A DNA stretch of 64,000 nt, from positions 62,001 to 126,000 of the forward strand of contig JAVHVE010000073.1 of the NCBI GenBank assembly GCA_032160705.1, in the 5' to 3' direction. Made by a program: the position numbers and the translations under genes. The DNA is from QHXM01 sp032160705. Its GTDB lineage: Bacteria > Acidobacteriota > Blastocatellia > Pyrinomonadales > Pyrinomonadaceae. Of this stretch, positions 43,333 through 52,700 are shown in pieces. How positions within the stretch are numbered: the stretch's first letter is position 1; each line of letters opens with the position of its first letter. Below the pieces are notes generated by a model. The model saw nothing but the letters and a program-made list of their open reading frames with translations, searched no databases and was not told the DNA's origin.

Positions 43333-43339
43333 CAAAGCT
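43318..43339 (-). repeat. Transposon right terminal inverted repeat
   Basis: GACTTTTCGGGCAAAGCT (43322-43339) is the exact reverse complement of the left 18 bases. Bases 43318-43321 match the left end except for one mismatch. Confidence 0.9.
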
Positions 43340-43348
43340 GGTTGAACT
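43340..43348. repeat. Target-site duplication, right copy (GGTTGAACT)
   Basis: Identical to 36434-36442. The remaining bases to the sigma gene hold only its promoter (43421-43451). Confidence 0.9.
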
Positions 43349-43420
43349 CTTAACTGACCCACTACTGGAAATCGCGGCGGCTTTTGCTGCGGCGTGGAAA
43401 ATGATAAACAATAGTAAAAA

Positions 43421-43451
43421 TTTGCCACAAATCGCTCCTGGGCGGTGTTTT
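43421..43451 (+). promoter_or_regulatory. Putative ECF promoter of the sigma factor gene
   Basis: TTTGCCACAAA (43421-43431) and CGGTGTTTT (43443-43451) are separated by 11 bases. The same two blocks with the same spacing occur at 46138-46168 before a DUF4097 gene. Twenty bases separate the second block from the ATG of the sigma gene. Confidence 0.65.
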
Positions 43452-43471
43452 GGTAGTGAGAGCGCGAGAAT

Positions 43472-44047
43472 ATGAGCGAAAGCGCGAGAGCCTTGACGGA
43501 CTCGATGGCCAACACGATTGAGACAGACGCGCAGCCGCTCGGCTTCGACGAAGCCTTTACGCTGCATCATCGCGCTGTCTTTCGCACAGCTCGCGCTCTG
43601 GTGCGCGACGTTGGACTGGCGGAGGACGTGACGCAGGAGGTCTTTCTCAGGCTTTATCGAAATCTCGACGCGACGCCGGGCGAGGAGTTGCTGAGAGCGT
43701 GGTTGCTGCGTGTGACGATGAACGTTGCGCGCAACACACTGCGCGGCCAGACACGCGCCACCACGCGCGAAGACGAGTATGCGAAGAAGGCAGAGACGGC
43801 GGGCTGGTTTACAACCTCAGCGCCGGAAGAAGATTATGAAAGACGCATAGAGATTGAAGAGGCCCGGCGCGCCCTTGACAAGATTAAAGAGCCGATGCGC
43901 AGCGCCCTTTTACTAAAACAGCAGGGGCTGTCATATCGCGAGATCGCCAATGCTCTCCAATTGAACGAAACGAACGTCGGGAGCTTGATCGCCAGAGGAA
44001 GAAAAGAGTTTGTCAGGTTTTATGGCAAAATCGGAGGAACGAAATGA
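43472..44047 (+). CDS. ECF RNA polymerase sigma factor
   Basis: A 191-residue ECF sigma factor. Region 2 (FDEAFTLHHRAVFRTARALVRDVGLAEDVTQEVFLRLYRNL) binds the core and melts the -10 element; region 4 (ALLLKQQGLSYREIANALQLNETNVGSLIARGRKEFVRFY) is the -35 helix-turn-helix. The gene overlaps the anti-sigma gene by four bases (ATGA), so their products are made together. A promoter-like sequence repeated at a second site suggests autoregulation. The transposon end lies 132 bases upstream and left the promoter intact. Confidence 0.92.
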   Translation: MSESARALTDSMANTIETDAQPLGFDEAFTLHHRAVFRTARALVRDVGLAEDVTQEVFLRLYRNLDATPGEELLRAWLLRVTMNVARNTLRGQTRATTREDEYAKKAETAGWFTTSAPEEDYERRIEIEEARRALDKIKEPMRSALLLKQQGLSYREIANALQLNETNVGSLIARGRKEFVRFYGKIGGTK

Positions 44048-44964
44048 GAGAGTGCATTGAAGAGGGAATCATACAGGCTTACGTTGACGATGAACTCTCC
44101 CTCGAAATGACGGATGCGGTGGCGATGCACATCAGCGCCTGCGCCAACTGCGCTCGCGCGGCTGGCGCTGCCGCAGGCGAGACGGCACAGTTCGCCTCCG
44201 CGTTTGAAGCCGAAAATGCGTTGGAGATTCCGACCGTCCGTTTGCGCGAGCGGCTCGATGCGGCGATTGCGGAGATGAACCGGCCAGCGTTCATACGAGA
44301 GCCCAAGCGTGGCGCGAGCCTCGGCGGTTGGCTCGCCACTTTTGCCGGACTGTTCAAGGTTTCGCCTCAACGCGCTTTCGGATACGCCAGTCTGGTTGCG
44401 GTCGTGGCTTTCGCAGCAATCTTCGCAATCGTCAGATGGAATCGTCCTGCGACGAATGATAGCTCGCCGTCGCTTGTTGCCAGCAGTGAGAACCCGAAGG
44501 CAACGGGCGGCAAAGTCAGTCCGTCGCCGACGCCCGCGGAAGCAGGAGGACAGCAAAGCCCCGACGCTCCACCGGACAAAGACGATAAAGGTACTCCGAG
44601 CAAACGACGAGCGCCGAAGAAGCAGCCCAAACCGACTCTCGTTCCAGCGCCGAGCGAACTTCAACAAGACGAGCTGGCGAAGCTGAAGCCTCTGCCCGGC
44701 GAGCAGAATTATTTGAAGGCGATTGACACTTTAACGGTTGAGATCAAAGCGGGCGGCGACACAGCTTTGAAGCCGAGCCTGCGCGCCGAATATGAGCGCA
44801 ACCTGGCAATCGTGGATCAGGCGATTGCTGCCACGCGCCGGACGGCGCGGCGCAATCCGAGCAACCCGGATGCGTCGGAGTTTCTTTACTCTTCCTATCA
44901 GAGCAAGCTCGACTTGCTCAGCGCTGTCGCCGAACAGGTGCGGCCAACCATCGCGACGAGATAG
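44044..44964 (+). CDS. Anti-sigma factor with zinc finger (zf-HC2)
   Basis: A 306-residue membrane anti-sigma factor. The N-terminal zinc-finger has H29-x3-C33-x2-C36 in AMHISACANCA, the ZAS-domain pattern that holds the sigma factor. One membrane helix (GYASLVAVVAFAAIFAIVRW, about residues 118-137) is followed by a Pro/Ser/Lys-rich linker and a periplasmic helical part (LKAIDTLTVEIKAGGDTALKPSLRAEYERN). Its signal is unknown. It is coupled to the sigma gene and precedes three DUF4097 genes. Confidence 0.87.
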   Translation: MRECIEEGIIQAYVDDELSLEMTDAVAMHISACANCARAAGAAAGETAQFASAFEAENALEIPTVRLRERLDAAIAEMNRPAFIREPKRGASLGGWLATFAGLFKVSPQRAFGYASLVAVVAFAAIFAIVRWNRPATNDSSPSLVASSENPKATGGKVSPSPTPAEAGGQQSPDAPPDKDDKGTPSKRRAPKKQPKPTLVPAPSELQQDELAKLKPLPGEQNYLKAIDTLTVEIKAGGDTALKPSLRAEYERNLAIVDQAIAATRRTARRNPSNPDASEFLYSSYQSKLDLLSAVAEQVRPTIATR

Positions 44965-44988
44965 AAGTTAGCAGGTAAATTTTACGAG

Positions 44989-46020
44989 ATGAAATCCAAT
45001 TCTTTCATTGCCACTGTTCTCCTCGCGGCCCTCTTACTCTGCGGTGCGAGCGCGCACGCCCAGAAATCCAAGAGTCAGAGCACAGGCCAGGGCGCTGGGC
45101 GCGGACAGGGTGTCGGGAAAGGTGAAGGCGAAGGCGAGTCGCAGCAAGGCAGCGAGGCTGTGGTGGCGACGACGAACACCGTCAACGTGAGCCTCACGAC
45201 CGGAGCGGGCAGAATCAGTGTGCATGGCTGGGATCGCAGCGAGGTACGCGCCCAGACGAGATCGGCGGACACGAAGATAGAGATGCGAAAGGATGTCGGG
45301 ACAGACGCGGCCAACCCGGCGATGCGCCTTGAGATTCTGGTTTCCAATAAATCGGAAGATGGCGAGACAGAGGACGACTCATGCAATACCGATACTGATG
45401 TCATGGTTGAAGTGCCGCGCGGCGCAACCGTTTATTTGCAGACACAGGATGGCGACGTTGAAGTTGATGATGTCGCCGAAGCTCACATCGAGACTATTGA
45501 TGGGAGAATCGAAGCGCGGCGCATCGCCAAGGCGATTGATGCGTCGAGCGTCGGCGGCAACATGGCTCTCGAAGATGCGAAAGGGCGGGCGCGTTTGAGT
45601 TCGGTTAATGGCGTGATCGAAGCCAGCAACTTGCACCCCTTGGATGGAAGCGACTTTTTGAAAATCAAGACGGTGAGTGGCGATATCCTGCTGGACGAAG
45701 TCGGCCAGGCGCGGGTCGAAGCGAGTACCATTAGCGGAGAGTTGAGACTGATGGGGACGCTCGCTCGCGGCGGTATCTACGAGTTCACGACGACCAATGG
45801 TGACGTGTCAATGTTGCTGCCCGCCGAATCGTCCTTCAGACTGAACGCTAAAGTCTCGGAAGGCGGAGAGATCATCACGGAATTCCCACTCAAGTATAAA
45901 GGCGCGGCCTCGCCCATCAGCCTGCTGCAAGCCGGGCGTCTGCTTGGAACTTACGGCTCAGGCGATGCGACGATCAATCTGGTCTCTTTCAGCGGGACAC
46001 TTCGGCTGAAGAAGCAATAA
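44989..46020 (+). CDS. Exported DUF4097 family protein
   Basis: A 343-residue protein with a signal peptide (MKSNSFIATVLLAALLLCGASAHAQ), a Gly/Gln-rich linker (SQSTGQGAGRGQGVGKGEGE) and a DUF4097-like beta-helix domain: ISVHGWDRSEVRAQT, VEVPRGATVYLQTQDGDVEVDDVAE, GRIEARRI, VNGVIEASNL, TVSGDILLDEV, and LRLKKQ at the end. DUF4097 proteins form right-handed beta-solenoids, similar in pattern to adhesins; their function is not established. It begins 24 bases after the anti-sigma gene and is probably in the same operon. Confidence 0.8.
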   Translation: MKSNSFIATVLLAALLLCGASAHAQKSKSQSTGQGAGRGQGVGKGEGEGESQQGSEAVVATTNTVNVSLTTGAGRISVHGWDRSEVRAQTRSADTKIEMRKDVGTDAANPAMRLEILVSNKSEDGETEDDSCNTDTDVMVEVPRGATVYLQTQDGDVEVDDVAEAHIETIDGRIEARRIAKAIDASSVGGNMALEDAKGRARLSSVNGVIEASNLHPLDGSDFLKIKTVSGDILLDEVGQARVEASTISGELRLMGTLARGGIYEFTTTNGDVSMLLPAESSFRLNAKVSEGGEIITEFPLKYKGAASPISLLQAGRLLGTYGSGDATINLVSFSGTLRLKKQ

Positions 46021-46128
46021 GCAGTGGTCAGTGGTCGGTGGTCAGTTAAAGGCAAAACTTCAATCGCTGCGTTGCTATCCCTCTTACAATCTCTCGCCAA
46101 TCATTCTTCGCTGACCACTGACCACTTC
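46021..46128. repeat. Hairpin repeat, AGTGGTCAGTGGTC arms
   Basis: GCAGTGGTCAGTGGTCGGTGG on the left (46021-46042) is mirrored by CTGACCACTGACCACTT (46111-46127). It stands between the first and second DUF4097 genes, just before the second promoter. Confidence 0.7.
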
Positions 46129-46137
46129 CTGAAAATA

Positions 46138-46168
46138 TTTGCCACAAAAAAACTTCTTGCGGTGTTTT
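46138..46168 (+). promoter_or_regulatory. Putative ECF promoter of the second DUF4097 gene
   Basis: TTTGCCACAAA (46138-46148) and CGGTGTTTT (46160-46168) with an 11-base spacer, the same as before the sigma gene at 43421-43451. The flanking bases differ, so the match is not a recent duplication. Confidence 0.65.
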
Positions 46169-46233
46169 CATAGCAGAGTGATGAGAATGAACCAAGTCCC
46201 AATGCTCTAATAAATGAGGCAAAGGTGAGCGAA

Positions 46234-47175
46234 ATGAAATCAAAGTTGATGACACTCGTATTCGTGATGGTGCTCTGCCTGGCGGCTGCGCCGCTGGCGC
46301 TTGAGCAATTGAGTAACCTCCAGCACGTTGCCGAGAGGTGGACGAGAAACACGTTCCTGAGCGGCATCGTGACCGCGCACGCGAGCGAAAAAGAGACGGG
46401 CGCGAGTGTGCAGGTAGCTACCAACTCGCCGCTCAACCAGAACGCCGCCGTCTCGCCGGACGAGTTTCACTGGAGCGGTCGCCTCGCGGCAGGCCGCACC
46501 ATCGAGATTAAAGGCATCAACGGCGATGTTCGTGCCGAAGCCGCCAGTGGCAATGAAGTCGAAGTCACGGCAATCAAAACGGCACGCCGCAGCGATCCAA
46601 GAGAGGTTGAGATACGTGTGGTTGAGCATGGCGGCGGCGTCACCATCTGCGCCGTCTATCCGAGCGCGGATTCGAGCCGTCCCAATACTTGCGCGCCCGA
46701 TGAGAGCGGAAACATGAACGTCAACAATAACGACGTTGAGGTCGCGTTCAAAGTTCGCGTGCCGCAGGGAGTGCGTTTTAGCGGGCGCACTGTCAACGGC
46801 GGAATCGAAACCGGAGCGCTGGGCGGCGACGTTGACGCCAAGACGGTCAACGGAAGTATCACCATCAGCGCCGCCGGGATTGCACGCGCGAAAACGGTCA
46901 ATGGCTCGATCACTGCCACGCTGGGACGCGCGGATTGGAGCGGGCCGCTTGAGTTCAAGACCGTCAACGGAGCTATCACACTCGATCTGCCATCGGATAC
47001 CAGCGCAGAGGTAACAGCCGAAACTTTGAACGGCGACATCTCGACGGATTTTCCAATGACCATTGTGGGGCGCTTCAGCCGCAGGCATCTGAGCGGGACT
47101 ATCGGCAGCGGAGGCGGTCGCGAGCTTTCTCTCAAGACGGTCAACGGCAGCATCCGCTTGCGCCGTGCGTCTTGA
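46234..47175 (+). CDS. Exported DUF4097 family protein
   Basis: A 313-residue protein with an N-terminal hydrophobic signal (MKSKLMTLVFVMVLCLAAAPLALEQL). The C-terminal 200 residues repeat a short pattern (VNGGIETGALGGDVDAKTVNGSITISAA, AKTVNGSITATLGRADW, KTVNGAITLDLPSDTSAEV, LKTVNGSIRLRRAS), each repeat being one rung of a beta-solenoid of DUF4097 type. GTG 46225 is an alternative start. It has its own ECF-like promoter and is the second of three such genes after the sigma/anti-sigma pair. Confidence 0.8.
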   Translation: MKSKLMTLVFVMVLCLAAAPLALEQLSNLQHVAERWTRNTFLSGIVTAHASEKETGASVQVATNSPLNQNAAVSPDEFHWSGRLAAGRTIEIKGINGDVRAEAASGNEVEVTAIKTARRSDPREVEIRVVEHGGGVTICAVYPSADSSRPNTCAPDESGNMNVNNNDVEVAFKVRVPQGVRFSGRTVNGGIETGALGGDVDAKTVNGSITISAAGIARAKTVNGSITATLGRADWSGPLEFKTVNGAITLDLPSDTSAEVTAETLNGDISTDFPMTIVGRFSRRHLSGTIGSGGGRELSLKTVNGSIRLRRAS

Positions 47176-47205
47176 GACTTCATGGGTAAATCGAAGCAGA
47201 GAAGA

Positions 47206-47308
47206 AATAGACAGGATTAACATAATGGACAGGATGAAAGAACAAGCAACAAGCAATCTTGAACTGCCTCGTCTTCTTAATCTTGATAATCCTGTTAATC
47301 CTGTCTAA
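47206..47308. repeat. Hairpin repeat, GACAGGATTAACATAATGGACAGG arms
   Basis: Left arm AGACAGGATTAACATAATGG is mirrored by AATCCTGTTAATCCTGTCT on the right. It is the third arm type in this part of the window. It separates the second and third DUF4097 genes. Confidence 0.65.
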
Positions 47309-47360
47309 TTCCTTCACAACGAGTCATTGAATTTGGATTAAGGGAATGACAGAGGAAATT

Positions 47361-49493
47361 ATGTTGAAGAAGAGAATCTTAGTAACTGCGCTGATCTCTC
47401 TGGTCGTCATGCTGACGACTGCCAGCAGCGTCATGATGCAACAAAACGAGACGTTGCGCGAGGAGTTTCACCAGACGTATCCGCTCTCCGCTCAGGGGCG
47501 CGTCAGTCTGGGAAACATCAACGGCTCGGTGCGCGTCGAAGCGTGGGATCGCAATGAAGTCAAAGTTGACGCTGTGAAGTGGGCTTATCGCCGTGATCGT
47601 TTGGACGAGGCGAAGATTGTCGTCCGCTCAGATGTCAATGCTATTCACATCGAGACGGATTATCCGCAGAGATCGCAGACTTTCACTGATGGCGAAGGCC
47701 GCATCAATAATCCGGCGACGGTCGAATACACGCTCACCGTTCCGCGGACGGCGCGCATTGACTCGATTGAGTTGATTAACGGCAACCTGGATATTGACGG
47801 AATCTCCGGGGACGTTAGAGCCTCTTCAATCAATGGCCGCGTGTCGGGGCATGAATTGATGGGCGTCGTGCAGCTTTCAACCATCAACGGGAAAGTCGAA
47901 GCAATGTTCGGCCATCTCAATGAATCGAAAGCGATCTCGCTTGGCTCGGTCAACGGCCCTGTTTCTCTGATGATTCCCTCGGACGCAAACGCCGAGTTAA
48001 AAGCCAGCACCGTGCATGGCGGCATCAGCAACGACTTCGGTCTGCCGGTGAGGCGCGGAGATTACGTCGGACGCGATCTGGCAGGACAACTCGGACAGGG
48101 CGGCGCACGCATCAAGCTCGGCAACGTCAACGGCAGCATCACGATCAGACATGCTCCCGACGGTCGCCCTCTGAGCCGCGCGACCAATCTCCTGGCAGAG
48201 GTAGTGAAAAATAAGATCAAAAATAAGGGTGACGAAGATGTTGACGAAGATGATGATGATTTCGACGTAGACCAGTCGGAATCGGAGGCACGCCGCGCAG
48301 CCAGAGAAGCGGCGCGAGAAGCAGCACGCGCGCAGGTTGAGGCGCAACGCGCGCAACAGGAAGCACAACGTGCCCAGCTTGAAGCCCAGCGAGCGCAACG
48401 CCAGGCGCTGGCCGAAGCTGCGCGCGCAAGGGCTGAAGCGCAACGCGCGCAAGTCGAAGCTAAGCGAGCACAAATCGAGGGGCAGAACGCACAGGCTCAA
48501 GGGCAGCGCGAGGCGACCGAAGCTCAACGCGAAGCTCGGCGCGCACAACTGGAAGCTCAGCGGGAAGCGCGTGAGGCAAGGCTTGAAGCCCAACGCGCGC
48601 AGGTTGAGGCGGCACGCATTGGGCGGGAAGCTGCGCGTTCAGTTGATTCACAACGGATAGCGAGGGAAGTCGCGCGCTCAATTGATGCACAGCGTATTGC
48701 ACAGGAAGTTGCGCGCTCAACCCGCGTCGAGATTGATACCAATACCAGCCTGCGGCTCGTCGAGCGCGAGTCGAAAATTTTCAATGTCAGCGGCACGCCG
48801 CAAATCAATCTAAAAACTTTCGATGGCTACATCACCGTGCAGGGCTGGGATAAGCAGGAAGTTCAACTCACCGTCAACAAACGCGCGGCCAGCGAGCAGC
48901 AGATGCGTGGTATCCGCGTGCAGACGAATCAGAACGGGTCAGCCATCAACATCACCGCCGACTTCGATGATAATTTCGCCCGGCAGGAATCGGGCATCAA
49001 TTTCACTAACGCTGTGGTCAACCTCGAAGTCTATGTCCCACGAAGCTCAATAGTGCGTCTGTCGTCGGGCGACGGGCGGCTTGAATTGAATGGCGTCAAC
49101 GGCAATCTGGATTTGAATACGGGCGACGGGCGAATAGATGTGCGAGACGCGCGTGGACACTTGATTGCCAAAACGGGTGACGGGCGGATTCAGGTCGAAA
49201 ATTTCGACGGAGATTTAGACGCGCGTACCGGCGACGGGCGCATCATTCTGGACGGTAGATTCGCGCAACTCGCGGCGCGCACCGGCAGCGGCTCTATCTT
49301 GCTCACAGTGCCTTCGGATTTCAACGCGACCATCGAGACTGACGCGGAATCAGTTGATAACCAGGGTCTCAATTTGACGGAAGAAATAAGCACCACCAAG
49401 AGTCTAAAACGCTGGAAGATCGGACAGGGCGGAAGATTGTTCACGCTGCGGACGGGAGAGGGGCGGGTTTTCCTGCGCCGCGCCGGGCAGTAA
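47361..49493 (+). CDS. Exported two-domain DUF4097 protein with Ala/Gln/Arg coiled coil
   Basis: A 710-residue protein with a signal peptide (MLKKRILVTALISLVVMLTTASS). It has an N-terminal DUF4097 solenoid (about 30-270; GRVSLGNINGSVRVEAWDRNEVKVDAVK), a charged Asp-rich segment (DEDVDEDDDDFDVDQSESE), then a long helical region (about 290-460) in seven-residue steps of the type AQRAQLEAQRAQ..., and a second DUF4097 domain (about 470-710) with repeats of TGDGRI (DGRLELNGVNGNLDLNTGDG). GAGGAA precedes the ATG at 47361; ATG 47346 is too close to its ribosome site. It may be a long fibre-like envelope protein, but function is unknown. Confidence 0.8.
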   Translation: MLKKRILVTALISLVVMLTTASSVMMQQNETLREEFHQTYPLSAQGRVSLGNINGSVRVEAWDRNEVKVDAVKWAYRRDRLDEAKIVVRSDVNAIHIETDYPQRSQTFTDGEGRINNPATVEYTLTVPRTARIDSIELINGNLDIDGISGDVRASSINGRVSGHELMGVVQLSTINGKVEAMFGHLNESKAISLGSVNGPVSLMIPSDANAELKASTVHGGISNDFGLPVRRGDYVGRDLAGQLGQGGARIKLGNVNGSITIRHAPDGRPLSRATNLLAEVVKNKIKNKGDEDVDEDDDDFDVDQSESEARRAAREAAREAARAQVEAQRAQQEAQRAQLEAQRAQRQALAEAARARAEAQRAQVEAKRAQIEGQNAQAQGQREATEAQREARRAQLEAQREAREARLEAQRAQVEAARIGREAARSVDSQRIAREVARSIDAQRIAQEVARSTRVEIDTNTSLRLVERESKIFNVSGTPQINLKTFDGYITVQGWDKQEVQLTVNKRAASEQQMRGIRVQTNQNGSAINITADFDDNFARQESGINFTNAVVNLEVYVPRSSIVRLSSGDGRLELNGVNGNLDLNTGDGRIDVRDARGHLIAKTGDGRIQVENFDGDLDARTGDGRIILDGRFAQLAARTGSGSILLTVPSDFNATIETDAESVDNQGLNLTEEISTTKSLKRWKIGQGGRLFTLRTGEGRVFLRRAGQ

Positions 49494-49719
49494 ATAGTAG
49501 TCGAGGGGTTAACGAAAGCGTCTGGATTGACGTCCTTAAGTGCGAACCGTGAGCGCTTGGATTGCAGAGCGGCAAAATCAAGTTGATTCCAAAATTTGCC
49601 GAAACATTCAGGCGTTTGCAGACGTTAAGCAAGCTGTTCGCAAGCATATCGCAGGCGTATCAGCCAGCAAAACGTTAGCCACACTTACTGCTCGACTACA
49701 AAATCTGGGAGCTTATTTT

Positions 49720-52700
49720 ATGAACAAAAGACTGCTTCATGCCGCCGCCCTTCGAGGGGCAGTCTTTCAATCGCTGGATTTAGCTTCATTGACCGCGCAA
49801 ATACGCGTGCGCTCTCACCGTTCTTTTATCTTCCTGCTGGTTGCGGCTTCGCTCCTTTGCTCTACCGGACTTGAAACGCAAGCTCAGAGTAGCCTCCGGC
49901 CACAGTTGAAGCGCATCGCCCCACTTCAAAGCCGCGACATTCCCGAAGGCTCGCGCGTGACGATCACTTCAGATAACTCGCTCGACGATTACACCGCATA
50001 CCGCAGCACAGACCGCTTTCACGTTGTCATCCCACAGGCTGAACTCTCAAGCGCAATTAATAATCTGCGTGGGCGCGGCTTCACGAGCATCACAATCGAG
50101 CGGCGCGCGAATGAGCTTGATCTTTCGTTCAGCTTGCAGCCGGGTGCGACGGCGAGCGTCAACCAGAAATTCAATCGCCTCGACGTGACGTTTAATGCGC
50201 CAGCGGATGCAGCCATCAGCATTGCTCGCACGGCAGCTCAAACTGCTGTCTCAACAGCGCAGATTCCCGCAAACGAGTTGTTGAATCAAAGCGCCTCGCT
50301 TCCCGTTGCGGAAAAAGTCTCTTTCTCGCCAACTCCAGACCCGACTCCAGAGCCGACACCGGAAGCGCCAGCCGCGACGAAAGCTGCGACTCCGGCGACC
50401 GCCGCTGGCGGGAAACCCGGAATCGTGTTGCCGCCCGAGAAAACAAATCCAGTTAACATGGTGCGTTTTGATAAAGCGCCCGTGATTGACGGCAAGCTCG
50501 ATGATCCGGTCTGGCAACAGGCCGCAGTCCTGAAAGATTTTTACCAGTTTCGTCCGGGCGACAACATCGCTCCATCTCAGGCGACAGAAGTCCTGATGGG
50601 CTATGACGCGAAAACTCTCTATGTCGCATTCCGCGCGCACGACGAGGCGGGTAAGGTTCGCGCGACAGTTCCGAAGCGCGATCAGATTTTCGATGACGAC
50701 TCGGTCGGAATGTATCTAGATACTTTTAACGACCGGCGGCGCTCCTTCATTGTGCTTTTCAATCCGCTGGGCGTTCAAGCCGACGGTATCTTTACGGAAG
50801 ACAACGGGGAAGACTACAGCTTCGACCTCGTGATGGAGTCGAAGGGCATCGTGACTGATGAGGGCTATACGGTTGAGGTCGCGATTCCTTTCAAGTCGCT
50901 GCGCTATGAAGCAGGCAAAGGAAAGCTCTGGGGCGTGCACTTCCTGCGTCAGATCAAGCGACTCAATAACGAGACGGATTCGTGGATGCCGATCAGACGC
51001 GAAGTTTCAGGTCTGCTCAGTCAGGCCGGGCACATCACAGGTCTTGAAGGCATCTCGACGGAGCGCACGCTTGAATTGATTCCTTCCTTGACGATTTCCG
51101 AAACAGGCAAGCGCATTAAATCTGCGCCGCCCGCAGGCGTCAACGACCCCGCTCGCGTTAATGATCCGACACGCTTCATCAACAAGCCCATCGAGTTTGA
51201 TCCAGGTTTGACCGTGAAGTACGGCATCACCCCGACTGTGACGCTCGATCTGGCTTTGAACCCGGACTTCGCGCAGGTCGAAGCGGATCAAACAGTCGTG
51301 ACGGCCAATCAACGCTTTCCCATCTTCTTTCAAGAGAAACGCCCTTTCTTCCTTGAAGGCATAGACACCTTTCAGACAGCGCTGACCCCTGTGCATACAC
51401 GCGCCATTGTTGACCCGGACGTGGCGATCAAGCTGACGGGCAAGCGCGGACGCAACACGTTCGGTCTGCTGCTGGCCAGCGATAACGCGCCCGGCAACTT
51501 CAGCGAAGAAGAGCGCAACGACCCTGACACTTTACCCCGCATCCAAAAATTTCTGGATAAGAATGCTTACATTGGCGTGCTGCGTCTCAAGCGTGACATT
51601 GGCCAGGAGAACAGTCTGGGGCTAATCGCCACGACCTACAACTTCATCGAAAAGCATAACCAGCTTTTCGGCTTCGATGGTCGTTTCCGTCGCGACAAAC
51701 AAACGGTCGCCAGTTTTCAGGTGCTGGGGACGACCTCGCGCAATTTCTTCTTTGAGCCAAATCAGGGACAAAGCATCTACCGAACGGGAAACGCCTTCGC
51801 CTACTTTGTTCGCTACGATGTGCAGGGGCGAAATTTCGGTTGGAACTACGACGGGCGAGGTTTTACGAAAGATTACCGCGCCGACGTGGGCTTCAATCGT
51901 CGCCCGAACAATAACCGTCACGGCATCTTCATCTACTACAACACCGACCAGAAGCCGAAGGCGACGCTCATCAGAGAGCATTTTCACGTCCTGCCTGAGA
52001 TTCAATTCGACTGGCAGGGACGCATCCAGAGTTGGGGGCAGGAATTTCAGACCGAGTTGACCTTCAAGAATCAAACGTACTTTGGTCTCGGCGTCAGCCT
52101 CAACTACGAGCGGATTTTCGAGGAAGAGTTTGGCGCAACGCGCCAGGTGGCGGCGCTCAGATGTTTCTCGGCTGCCCAGTTAGCAGTCAATCCAGATTTG
52201 CATTGCGGGTTCGCAGGCGACGATTCCGAGCGCTCGACCCGGCGCAATAACATCTACAGCTATGGCGGCATAACTCCGAGCAAAAAATATTCGCTCTCCT
52301 ATTTCACCATCTATAACTGGGGAGCGTTTGATTTTGACTTTGGAGCCGGGTCGAGGTTTCCGCGCGTTAGCCCGACGGCGATTGCCCGCCGGACTTGTCT
52401 TGATCGGGGAATTGACCCGGATGAGTGTCCCCCCAGTTCACAGGATCCAGGCAAGGGCAACCAGTGGCATTTTGAGGGCAGCGGCGCTTACCAACCGACG
52501 AATGCGTTGCGCCTGACGCTCGATTACACGAAGGATCGTCTGGTTCGCAGCGATACTGGTCTCGTTGCCTTCGACGAAAACATTTTCGCCCTGCGCGGCA
52601 CTTATCAATTTACACGCTTCACGTTTGCACGCGCGCGCATTGACTACGATACGCTGGCATCGAGCGTGCGCGGTCAATTTCTGATGGGCTGGGCTCCGAA

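Larger units (their letters stand above)
36443..43339. mobile_element. IS4-like transposon with DNA-methyltransferase and DUF262-HNH cargo
   Basis: A 6,897-bp unit bounded by perfect 18-bp terminal inverted repeats AGCTTTGCCCGAAAAGTC (21 of 22 if extended) and a 9-bp target duplication. Three copies of CCCGAAAAGTC occur within 80 bases of each end. The only DDE transposase is at the left end, reading toward it. Cargo: a lipoprotein, two XRE regulators, an N4-cytosine-type DNA methyltransferase, a DUF262-HNH protein and an IS200-type TnpA. The middle (from about 38.8 to 43.1 kb) is visibly more AT-rich than the flanks, which suggests the cargo was acquired from elsewhere. The matching duplication means the whole length moved as one unit. 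Confidence 0.9.

Noticed and set aside
46240..47256. Long minus-strand frame opposite the second DUF4097 gene
   Set aside because: It is a shadow of the plus-strand gene: the plus strand has a signal peptide and repeat pattern, the minus frame has neither.
49588..49615. ECF-like promoter before paralogue 1
   Set aside because: TTTGCCGAAA followed by GCGTTTGC has wrong spacing and a mismatched second block.
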